Below, in pieces: positions 1-4,459 of a DNA stretch of 5,520 nt. The stretch's first letter is position 1. The number at the start of each line of letters is the position of its first letter. The position numbers and the translations under genes are program-made. The notes beneath the pieces are model-generated. The model worked only from the letters and a program-made list of their open reading frames with translations, searched no databases and was not told where the DNA came from. This stretch comes from Chloroflexota bacterium (lineage in GTDB: Bacteria > Chloroflexota > Anaerolineae > CG2-30-64-16), in contig JAKPQT010000148.1 in NCBI GenBank assembly GCA_029555885.1, forward strand, positions 1 through 5,520, given 5' to 3'.

Positions 1-235
1 CCGCGATGACCCGCTCGTGCAGCGGCTCGAAGTCGTCCGGCGTCTGGCAGTGGTGCTCACTCCGGCACGTGCCCCAGCCGTTCGCACACGCATGGCACGC
101 CTCGATGTGCAGATCGTTCAGCCGCACCTCTTCCACGTCGGCGCCCGCCTCGCGTGCGCCGTTCAGCGCGGCGGTCGCGCAGGCTGCGGTCAGCCCGTCG
201 TCGTTCGGGCTGGCGCTGATCACCAGAACTTTCAT
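1..235 (-). CDS. Flavodoxin-fold NAD(P)H-dependent FMN reductase/oxidoreductase, 5' part only
   Basis: The first 78 residues are visible and the rest runs off the left edge. The protein opens with a short hydrophobic beta strand (MKVLVISASP) followed by D-D-G-L-T. This is the SxSPxxxGxT phosphate-binding loop of the FMN reductase/flavodoxin superfamily, which transfers electrons from NAD(P)H through bound FMN. A cysteine cluster follows at C47, C50, C57 and C63, ending in the typical DDF (67-69) of this family. The spacing CX2CX6CX5C resembles but does not equal the CX2CX2CX4-7C cluster of iron-sulfur flavoproteins, so an Fe-S centre is possible but unproven. The ATG at 235 has a strong Shine-Dalgarno (GGAGG, 240-244) five nucleotides... 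upstream (gap AAGC). It lies 63 nt downstream of the exporter gene on the same strand, so co-transcription is plausible. The physiological substrate cannot be read from this fragment. Confidence 0.88.
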   Translation of the reverse strand, partial: MKVLVISASPNDDGLTAACATAALNGAREAGADVEEVRLNDLHIEACHACANGWGTCRSEHHCQTPDDFEPLHERVIA

Positions 236-239
236 GCTT

Positions 240-244
240 CCTCC
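240..244 (-). promoter_or_regulatory. Ribosome binding site of the flavodoxin-fold gene
   Basis: On the minus strand GGGAGGAAGC directly precedes the ATG at 235. The near-perfect GGAGG core fixes the start codon of the truncated gene. Confidence 0.8.
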
Positions 245-263
245 CATGCTTCTTTTCAGTGTC

Positions 264-331
264 TCACGCAAAGAACGCCAAGACCGCCGAGCCTTACTTC
301 ACGACTCTTCGCGTGCTTCGCGTCTTTGCGG
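264..331. repeat. Two facing arrays of a degenerate nonamer (CGCAAAGAA-type)
   Basis: On the plus strand, 267-293 reads as three nonamers: CGCAAAGAA, CGCCAAGAC, CGCCGAGCC. On the minus strand, 330-305 reads CGCAAAGA, CGCGAAGCA, CGCGAAGAG. The same degenerate unit is thus present in inverted orientation around a short centre. The right array lies inside the 3' end of the exporter gene and encodes its last residues (PQRREAREES). Similar 'CGCAAAGACGC' strings are, from memory, common intergenic repeats in Chloroflexota and other environmental bacteria. No T-tract follows, so it is not a classical terminator. Confidence 0.65.
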
Positions 332-1666
332 TTCCTCCTCCGTATCTTCAGCAGCCGGTTCATAGTCCGGCAGGTCGCGCTCCAGGTGGCGCACCGCGGG
401 CCAACTGAACACGACCGCGGTGACGGCCAGGATGACCAGGCCCGTGAACACCTCCAGCAGCCCGATGCCTGAGCCGGGCGCCCCGCCCACCAGCCCCGCG
501 AACGGCTCCCACGCAGGCGTGCCGACCGCGGGTTCCAGCACGCGGTCCACGAGCAGGCCGGTCAGCAGGAACGAAGTCGTCGACCCGGCCAGATGGAGCT
601 GCGAGAGCAGGGCAAACACGCGGCCCTGCAGGTCCGGCGGGACCTTCACCTGCAACAGGGACCGAATGAGCGCGTTGCCCGCAGGCAGCGGAATCATCAA
701 CACGAACAGCGAGGCAGCCAGCAACGGCAGCGTGCGCGCGGCGCCGAACGCAAGGAACATCACGCCGTTCAGCACCGTGCCCCACAGCAGCAGGCGCAGC
801 CGGGGCCGGTAGCCGCCGAGCGCCGTGATGAGCAGCGCGCCGGCAAACGCGCCCAGGCTCATCAGCCCCACCCCGATGCCCATCTGCGCCTCGCTGCCCG
901 TCCTTGCGATGAGGTAGGGGAGCGTCAATTCGAGCGGGCCGTTGAGCATGAAGTTGATGAACGCGGTGTAGAGGACGAAGACGAGCAGCGGCTTCCGGCG
1001 CAGGAGGAAACGGGCGCCCGTGCGCAGCTCTGCCCCGAAGTGACCCTGCCCGGCCGCGCCCTCCGCGCTCGTCGCGGCCCGCGGGATGCTCAACACCGCG
1101 ATGACCCCGGCAGCGACGGCAAAGGTCAGCAGGTCCACGACCAGCACGCCGGTCACGCCGACCAACGCATAAATGAGGCCCGTCAGCACCGGCGCAAGCA
1201 CGCCCGCCAGCGGAAAGCCCAGCTCCATGATGGCGTTGGCCCGCTCGCGGTGCCCCTCCGGGATGAGCAAGGTCACAGTCGCGCTTTCCGCCGGGCCTTG
1301 CAGCGTGGCAAAGACGCCCTGCAGGAAGGCCACCGCGTACAGATGCCAGAGCTGGAACGCGCCGGACGTGAAGCTGAGAATCAACAGGAGGCTGCCCGCG
1401 GCCTGGCCCAAGTCGGCCAGGATAAGCACGCGCTTGCGGTCCCAGCGGTCCACCAGCACGCCGGCCAGGCTGCCGCCAACCATGCCGGGCAGCTCGGTAA
1501 AGAAGGCAATCAGCAGCAGCGGCGCGGTCTGGCCCGTCTCACGGAAGACCCAGATGCCGATTGCGACCGCGGTCATGCGGCTGCCGATAAGCGAGAAGGT
1601 CTGCGTCAGCAGCAGCGCGTAGAAGGTGACGAGCCGGGATCGCGACGCGCGACGGGTGGCAGGCAT
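299..1666 (-). CDS. MFS efflux transporter (MFS_3/MefA-like type)
   Basis: A 455-residue integral membrane protein, close to the usual size for major facilitator exporters. It has about a dozen hydrophobic segments in two halves, separated by a polar central loop (about residues 196-225, rich in Ala/Gly/Arg). The signature motif A is clear at 69-79 (G-V-L-V-D-R-W-D-R-K-R) between helices 2 and 3, and a weaker GLLVDR (370-375) follows in the second half. The G-rich loop before the last helix (about 380-402) resembles macrolide-efflux-like MFS proteins. Such carriers export small hydrophobic compounds by proton antiport; the substrate cannot be inferred. The frame stays open upstream to 1900, but I start at ATG 1666 because helix 1 begins soon after, and the upstream extension runs through a heptamer repeat and a promoter. 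The acidic C-terminal tail (EDTEEEPQRREAREES) is partly encoded by a dispersed nonamer repeat. The flavodoxin-fold gene lies downstream on the same strand. Confidence 0.93.
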   Translation of the reverse strand: MPATRRASRSRLVTFYALLLTQTFSLIGSRMTAVAIGIWVFRETGQTAPLLLIAFFTELPGMVGGSLAGVLVDRWDRKRVLILADLGQAAGSLLLILSFTSGAFQLWHLYAVAFLQGVFATLQGPAESATVTLLIPEGHRERANAIMELGFPLAGVLAPVLTGLIYALVGVTGVLVVDLLTFAVAAGVIAVLSIPRAATSAEGAAGQGHFGAELRTGARFLLRRKPLLVFVLYTAFINFMLNGPLELTLPYLIARTGSEAQMGIGVGLMSLGAFAGALLITALGGYRPRLRLLLWGTVLNGVMFLAFGAARTLPLLAASLFVLMIPLPAGNALIRSLLQVKVPPDLQGRVFALLSQLHLAGSTTSFLLTGLLVDRVLEPAVGTPAWEPFAGLVGGAPGSGIGLLEVFTGLVILAVTAVVFSWPAVRHLERDLPDYEPAAEDTEEEPQRREAREES

Positions 1667-1672
1667 GGGCGC

Positions 1673-1702
1673 AGTATAGCGGCGCGGGCGGCGAGCGGTC
1701 AA
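1673..1702 (-). promoter_or_regulatory. Sigma-70-type promoter of the exporter gene, leaderless geometry
   Basis: On the minus strand a -35 box TTGACC (1702-1697) is followed, after an 18-nt spacer, by a -10 box TATACT (1678-1673). Only six nucleotides (GCGCCC) separate the -10 from the ATG at 1666, so the expected transcription start falls on the start codon itself. No Shine-Dalgarno is present, which fits a leaderless mRNA. Confidence 0.65.
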
Positions 1703-1709
1703 GGGACGG

Positions 1710-1744
1710 ATTGAGGATTGCAGATTGAAGATTGAAGATTGGAT
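1710..1744. repeat. Tandem heptamer micro-array (ATTGMAG type, five units)
   Basis: Five consecutive heptamers are seen: ATTGAGG, ATTGCAG, ATTGAAG, ATTGAAG, ATTGGAT. They lie exactly between the -35 boxes of the two divergent promoters (1702 and 1755). The unit differs by one base from the heptamer at 3855-3882. They could be repeated binding sites for a regulator of both genes, or simply a dispersed low-complexity repeat. Confidence 0.7.
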
Positions 1745-1754
1745 GGAAGCTCCG

Positions 1755-1784
1755 TTGACAGGGGCGTGGGGGGTAACGTATAGT
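1755..1784 (+). promoter_or_regulatory. Sigma-70-type promoter of the 80-aa protein gene
   Basis: A perfect -35 box TTGACA (1755-1760) and a -10 box TATAGT (1779-1784) are separated by 18 nt. Transcription should start near 1791, leaving a leader of about 40 nt before the ATG at 1831. The -10 overlaps the upstream in-frame GTG at 1783, which rules that codon out as a start. Confidence 0.75.
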
Positions 1785-1830
1785 GCGGGCAGAGAGGCGC
1801 GGGGTGCCGTGCCGGATGACGAGAGGTGAT

Positions 1831-2073
1831 ATGAAGCAATTATTGGAGGGACTGCGCCTGCTGCGGGCGGGCGAGTGGGACGCAGCACACCGGATTGCAC
1901 AGGACGACTTGACGACGCACGGCTCCTGGCTGCACGGCATCGTGCACATGGCCGAGCCGGACGAGAGCAACGCGCGCTACTGGTATCGCCTGGCGGCCCG
2001 CCCGTTCCCCGGCATGGACGCGGTGGAGCGCGAGATGGCCGCGCTGGAGCAGGCGCTGGCGGGCGCGAAGTAG
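1831..2073 (+). CDS. Conserved-type small protein of unknown function (NARYWYR motif)
   Basis: An 80-residue soluble protein. Residues 1-30 look like an amphipathic helix-turn-helix of TPR/Sel1 character (LRAGEWDAAHRIAQD). The centre carries a striking stretch: H35, H39 and then D44-E-S-N-A-R-Y-W-Y-R-L-A. I recall a similar pattern (H-R-x-E-x-D-x-x-N-A-x-Y-W-Y-R-x-A) from uncharacterised bacterial and fungal proteins. The C-terminal 20 residues form another likely helix. It has no signal peptide, membrane segment or recognisable catalytic triad, so no function is assigned. ATG 1831 is chosen because GAGGTG (1823-1828) lies just before it; upstream in-frame starts overlap the promoter. The stop codon (2071-2073) lies inside the left arm of the palindromic element that follows. 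It is divergent from the exporter and converges on the GH20 gene. Confidence 0.85.
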   Translation: MKQLLEGLRLLRAGEWDAAHRIAQDDLTTHGSWLHGIVHMAEPDESNARYWYRLAARPFPGMDAVEREMAALEQALAGAK

Positions 2074-2224
2074 GGACAGGGCATGTGACGGCGAGCTACC
2101 AGGAATTCTCAATGCACGTGGAGTCGAGGCTTTAGCCGGTCAGGTTGCCTGCGCACGTACACAACCAGACCGGCTGAAGCCTCGACTCCAATCCCTGGAA
2201 CGGCATGGAATGCCTTGCCCCTAC
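2070..2224. mobile_element. Nested palindromic (MITE/REP-like) element between convergent genes
   Basis: The outer arms are 2070-2084 (GTAGGGACAGGGCAT) and 2210-2224 (ATGCCTTGCCCCTAC). They pair at 13 of 15 positions plus one G-T. The inner arms are 2119-2141 and 2168-2190, 23 nt each, complementary except for one T-G pair, and each holds a smaller palindrome (GGCTTTAGCC or GGCTGAAGCC). A third level, GGTTG (2143-2147) with CAACC (2162-2166), closes the loop. Neither arm is followed by a T-run, so it is not a canonical intrinsic terminator, although its place midway between two facing stop codons suggests it blocks read-through both ways. I see no clear target-site duplication and no ORF inside. 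The element's left end contains the upstream gene's stop codon. Confidence 0.7.
2119..2190. repeat. 23-bp inverted repeat (inner arms of the palindromic element)
   Basis: The left arm (starting TGGAGTCGAGGC) and right arm (ending GCCTCGACTCCA) are 23 nt each with a single T-G pair; the loop is 26 nt. As RNA either strand would fold into a very stable hairpin. The structure sits about 45 nt from each of the two converging stop codons. Confidence 0.85.
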
Positions 2225-2233
2225 AGGCTGCCG

Positions 2234-3808
2234 TCAGTCGGTCGGCTTGCGGTAGTTCACGTCCAGGATGTCGAGCCGCTGCAGATGGGTGGACAGGCGG
2301 CCGCGGAAGTCAGCGTAGTTCTTGCGCTCGGCAGGCGTCCAGACGCTCTCGGCCAGCGCGACCAGCCGCGGGAAGGCCATGTACTCCAGATGGCGGGGGT
2401 CGGCAATGTACTCCGTCCACAGCTGGCCCTGCCCGCCGATGATGTGGCGGCCCTGTTCGGGGGTCAGCTCCGGCGGGATCGGCTCGAAGCTGTACGCCTT
2501 CTCGAGCGAGATGAAGCCGCCGATGCCGAGCGGCTCCGCGTCCCGATCCTCCGACTGAAGATAGTCGAAATAGGTGTAGCGGTTGGAGGCCATGATGACA
2601 TCGTGGCCGGCCTGCGCCGCCGCAATGCCGCCCGCCTCCCCGCGCCAGGACATCACGATGGCATTGGGAGCGAGCCCGCCTTCGAGAATCTCGTCCCAAC
2701 CGACCAGCCGCCGCCCGCGCTGCACGAGATAGTCGTCCATCCGCCGGATGAAGTAGCTCTGCAGCTCCTCCTCGTCCGCCAGCCCCAGCTCCTGCATGCG
2801 CGCCTGTGCGGCCGGGCTTTCGTGCCACTCGCGCTTCGGGCACTCATCGCCGCCCACGTGGATGTACTGGCTGGGGAAGAGCGCCAGCACCTCGTCCAAC
2901 ACGCCCTGCAGGAACAGTATCGTGCCCTCGTTCGCATTGAAGACGTGGACGTTCACGCCCCAATCGGGGCTGACTTCGAGCGGCTCAGGGGGCAGCACAT
3001 CGGTGTTGCCCAGCTCCGGGTACGCGGCGATGGCGGCCTGCGCGTGACCGGGCATCTCGATTTCGGGCACGACGGTGATGCAGCGGTCGGCCGCGTACGC
3101 GACGATCTCCGCGATATCCGCCTGGGTGTAGAAGCCGCCGTGGGGCTTGCCGTCGTAAGTGTTCGGCTCGTTGCGGCGCCAGTGGCCGCTGACGGTCTGC
3201 TTGCGCCACGCGCCGACCTCGGTCAGCCGGGGGTACTGCTTGATCTCGATGCGCCAGCCCTGGTCGTCGGTCAGGTGCCAGTGGAAGCGGTTGAGCTTGT
3301 GCAGCGCGAGCAGGTCGATGAACTTCTTGACGAACGACTTGGGCATGAAGTGGCGCACGGTATCGAGCATCGCGCCGCGCCAGCCGAAGCGCGGCCGGTC
3401 CTCGATCTCCACGCAGGGCAGCTCCCACGCCGCGCTGCTGACCGCGGCCTGCCGGAACACATCCGGCGGCAGCAGTTGGCGGAGGGTCTGCGTGCCGTAA
3501 AACAGGCCCGCAGGCTCGGCCGCGCTGATCTCCACGCGGTCCTCGCTGACGGCCAGCAGGTAGCCTTCCGGCCCGAGCCGGTCGGCCAGTGCCGCGTCAA
3601 GTTGGAGGCTGATGACATTACCGCCGAGGCTGGACGCGGCAGCCAGCGCGGGTGCGAAGCCCAGCGCGGGCGCCAGCGCGCAGGCGAGCTGCTGGCCGAC
3701 CGTGCGGGCCGCGCCGGATGCTGCGATCGTCGTCGTCTCGCTGAGCCGGAAGGCGCCGGCGCGCTCGGTCATGTGCAGGGGAAGAGGTACAATGCTATGC
3801 TGGGTCAC
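2234..3808 (-). CDS. Beta-N-acetylhexosaminidase, glycoside hydrolase family 20
   Basis: A 524-residue enzyme that removes terminal beta-linked N-acetylglucosamine or N-acetylgalactosamine by substrate-assisted catalysis. Residues about 5-135 form the N-terminal GH20b alpha/beta domain and about 139-490 the TIM barrel. The catalytic pair D321-E322 lies in HVGGDE (317-322). Other expected pocket residues by comparison with Streptomyces SpHex are R144, W371, W388, Y413, D415 and W464; H176-W177-H178-L179 and PEIEMPGH (248-255) are also standard. Nothing essential is missing. No signal peptide is seen, so the enzyme should be cytoplasmic and act on imported chito-oligosaccharides, glycoconjugate fragments or recycled cell-wall sugars. 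GTG 3808 is chosen as start because GAGGTG precedes it by five nucleotides; the in-frame ATG at 3772 has no such site. No convincing promoter was found upstream. A long antisense frame covers the gene but is a GC-driven shadow. Confidence 0.96.
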   Translation of the reverse strand: MTQHSIVPLPLHMTERAGAFRLSETTTIAASGAARTVGQQLACALAPALGFAPALAAASSLGGNVISLQLDAALADRLGPEGYLLAVSEDRVEISAAEPAGLFYGTQTLRQLLPPDVFRQAAVSSAAWELPCVEIEDRPRFGWRGAMLDTVRHFMPKSFVKKFIDLLALHKLNRFHWHLTDDQGWRIEIKQYPRLTEVGAWRKQTVSGHWRRNEPNTYDGKPHGGFYTQADIAEIVAYAADRCITVVPEIEMPGHAQAAIAAYPELGNTDVLPPEPLEVSPDWGVNVHVFNANEGTILFLQGVLDEVLALFPSQYIHVGGDECPKREWHESPAAQARMQELGLADEEELQSYFIRRMDDYLVQRGRRLVGWDEILEGGLAPNAIVMSWRGEAGGIAAAQAGHDVIMASNRYTYFDYLQSEDRDAEPLGIGGFISLEKAYSFEPIPPELTPEQGRHIIGGQGQLWTEYIADPRHLEYMAFPRLVALAESVWTPAERKNYADFRGRLSTHLQRLDILDVNYRKPTD

Positions 3809-3813
3809 GGTTT

Positions 3814-3819
3814 CACCTC
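3814..3819 (-). promoter_or_regulatory. Ribosome binding site selecting the GTG start of the GH20 gene
   Basis: On the minus strand GAGGTG is followed by AAACC and then GTG at 3808. The alternative ATG at 3772 lacks any purine-rich site, so the GTG start is preferred and adds 12 residues. Confidence 0.7.
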
Positions 3820-3854
3820 GAGGAAGATTATCGTAGCCTGATATTTGGGTGCAC

Positions 3855-3882
3855 GTTGCAGGTTGAATGTTGCATGTTACAC
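3855..3882. repeat. Tandem heptamer micro-array (GTTGMAK type, four units)
   Basis: Four consecutive heptamers are seen: GTTGCAG, GTTGAAT, GTTGCAT, GTTACAC. They fit the same degenerate consensus (A/G)TTG(A/C)A(G/T) as the array at 1710-1744. They lie upstream of the GH20 gene on the divergent side, and the last unit runs into a dyad. Confidence 0.65.
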
Positions 3883-3898
3883 TGGGCAGTGTAGCATG
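3873..3898. repeat. 12-bp dyad in the GH20/surface-protein divergent gap
   Basis: CATGTTACACTG (3873-3884) and CAGTGTAGCATG (3887-3898) are inverted copies with one mismatch and only two bases between them. Such a tight spacer suits a dimeric protein operator better than an RNA hairpin. It lies about 65 bp upstream of the GH20 start and about 155 bp upstream of the rightward promoter's -35 box. No T-run follows. Confidence 0.5.
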
Positions 3899-4052
3899 TT
3901 GTTGTCAGCGCGCAAATGTTCGTGTCCGGTGCGCCGGCAGAAACGTAACTTTTATCACCTTGCCACGTCTTAAACAATATGCCATTTGTAGTCGATATGT
4001 GCACGATAACACATCTTGGACAGCTTGGGACTCATTTGGCAAAAATCGCATT

Positions 4053-4079
4053 TTGACTCTTGCATATGTGTGATATAAT
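4053..4079 (+). promoter_or_regulatory. Extended -10 sigma-70 promoter for the secreted protein gene
   Basis: A perfect -10 box TATAAT (4074-4079) is preceded by TGA, giving the extended -10 TGnTATAAT. A -35-like TTGACT (4053-4058) lies 15 nt upstream, slightly close, which an extended -10 tolerates. The expected start is near 4086. It is the best rightward promoter in the gap; nothing closer to the gene is convincing. Confidence 0.7.
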
Positions 4080-4143
4080 ACAGCGGATTTTGGGCCCCGT
4101 GTGGCATGCTGTGTGAGTCAGGGAGCCGTGGCGCATCGGCGCC

Positions 4144-4187
4144 AAAAAACAGGCCGGCCCCCAGCAGCGGCAACTGCTGGAGGCCTG
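4144..4187 (-). terminator. Intrinsic (Rho-independent) terminator, leftward
   Basis: Read on the minus strand, CAGGCC (4187-4182) and CCAGCAG (4180-4174) pair with CTGCTGG (4167-4161) and GGCCTG (4155-4150) around the loop TTGCCG. The stem is followed at once by six T (4149-4144). It has the classical form. No protein gene on the minus strand ends here, so it must serve a non-coding or antisense transcript. Confidence 0.75.
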
Positions 4188-4217
4188 GGGACTTGAATCC
4201 GGGGGGATCTCAGTCAC
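4144..4217 (-). ncRNA. Candidate small RNA (about 74 nt) antisense to the leader
   Basis: A minus-strand promoter (-35 TTGCCC, 4252-4247; -10 TACAAT, 4230-4225; 16-nt spacer) predicts a start at about 4217-4218, and an intrinsic terminator ends at 4144. The transcript would have about 30 nt of open 5' sequence with a C-rich run (CCCCCC) and GATTCAAGTC, then the terminator hairpin. It would be fully complementary to the middle of the predicted leader of the secreted protein mRNA. A 61-codon GTG-started frame begins at 4217 but crosses the terminator and has no family features. It does not have a tRNA T-arm that pairs, and I recognise no known RNA family. The promoter and terminator are seen in the sequence; the RNA is inference. 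Confidence 0.45.
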
Positions 4218-4224
4218 GCGGCGC

Positions 4225-4252
4225 ATTGTACCCGAAAATCGCCGCAGGGCAA
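4225..4252 (-). promoter_or_regulatory. Leftward promoter in front of the candidate small RNA
   Basis: TTGCCC (4252-4247) and TACAAT (4230-4225) are spaced by 16 nt on the minus strand. The local layout (-10, then GCGCC, then start) resembles the exporter promoter at 1673-1702. Confidence 0.5.
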
Positions 4253-4291
4253 ATAAGGTTGATGAGAGGTGCTGTATTTCTGTCGGCTGAG

Positions 4292-4394
4292 GGAGAGCCA
4301 CACAGCGCGATCACCTGGTTCTTGAATGGAGGGTAACGCTGCGATGGTTTCTTGCTTGGAGAACGCGACCTTCGCGATAGGGCTCGGGAAGGAG
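4292..4394. repeat. Degenerate tandem repeat, units of 36, 30 and 33 nt
   Basis: Units begin with GGAG at 4292, 4328, 4358 and 4391, and the first three contain GCGAT at 4307, 4341 and 4374. The first two also share TGGTT-CTTG. Unit lengths are all multiples of three. On the minus strand the units read as related peptides (FPSPIAKVAFS, KQETIAALPS, IQEPGDRAVWLS), but no credible gene contains them. Confidence 0.35.
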
Positions 4395-4447
4395 GCGACT
4401 TGACGAGATTGTCTCTGGGACCTTGCTGGTATCGGATCATCTACTGA

Positions 4448-4455
4448 GGGAGGAG
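4448..4455 (+). promoter_or_regulatory. Ribosome binding site of the secreted protein gene
   Basis: GGGAGGAG ends four nucleotides before the ATG at 4460. It is a strong Shine-Dalgarno and fixes the start just ahead of the signal peptide. Confidence 0.85.
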
Positions 4456-4459
4456 CATC

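Larger units (their letters stand above)
4086..4459 (+). other. Predicted long structured 5' leader of the secreted protein mRNA
   Basis: If the promoter at 4053-4079 is used, about 374 nt precede the ATG at 4460. The leader contains a 6-bp hairpin (TGGCGC-ATCG-GCGCCA, 4129-4144), a larger GC-rich hairpin (4150-4187) and a degenerate repeat zone (4292-4394). I found no match to the cobalamin, c-di-GMP, SAM, glycine, fluoride or molybdenum-cofactor riboswitch consensus sequences. A 76-codon frame starting at ATG 4106 has no ribosome binding site and reads as low-complexity protein, so I do not call it a gene. Confidence 0.45.

Noticed and set aside
264..331. CRISPR-like array
   Set aside because: The units are contiguous nonamers without spacers, and the two sets face each other.
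593..1714. 373-codon plus-strand frame antisense to the exporter
   Set aside because: Its protein is mostly Gln, Arg, Ala and His with no hydrophobic core or family motif, and it mirrors the third-position bias of the exporter.
1667..1900. N-terminal extension of the exporter to 1900
   Set aside because: It runs through the heptamer array and both promoters, is not membrane-like, and has no ribosome site. Helix 1 starts just after the ATG at 1666.
2210..3841. 543-codon plus-strand frame covering the whole GH20 gene
   Set aside because: It is fully antisense to a gene with all GH20 active-site residues. Its protein is low-complexity Arg/Ala/Val-rich, as expected from the opposite strand of GC-rich coding DNA.
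3997..4014. ATGTG/CACAT inverted repeat as an operator
   Set aside because: Only five base pairs with an 8-nt spacer, which is expected by chance in AT-richer DNA.
3867..4073. 68-codon plus-strand frame in the divergent gap
   Set aside because: It starts inside the heptamer repeat with no ribosome site and no protein-like pattern.
4180..4205. tRNA-like T-arm (GATTCAAGTC on the minus strand)
   Set aside because: The flanking five bases on each side do not pair, and no anticodon or acceptor arm is found.
4106..4336. Possible 76-codon upstream ORF in the leader
   Set aside because: It has no Shine-Dalgarno and no homology-like features, and it passes through GC-rich hairpins. It is kept only as part of the leader description.
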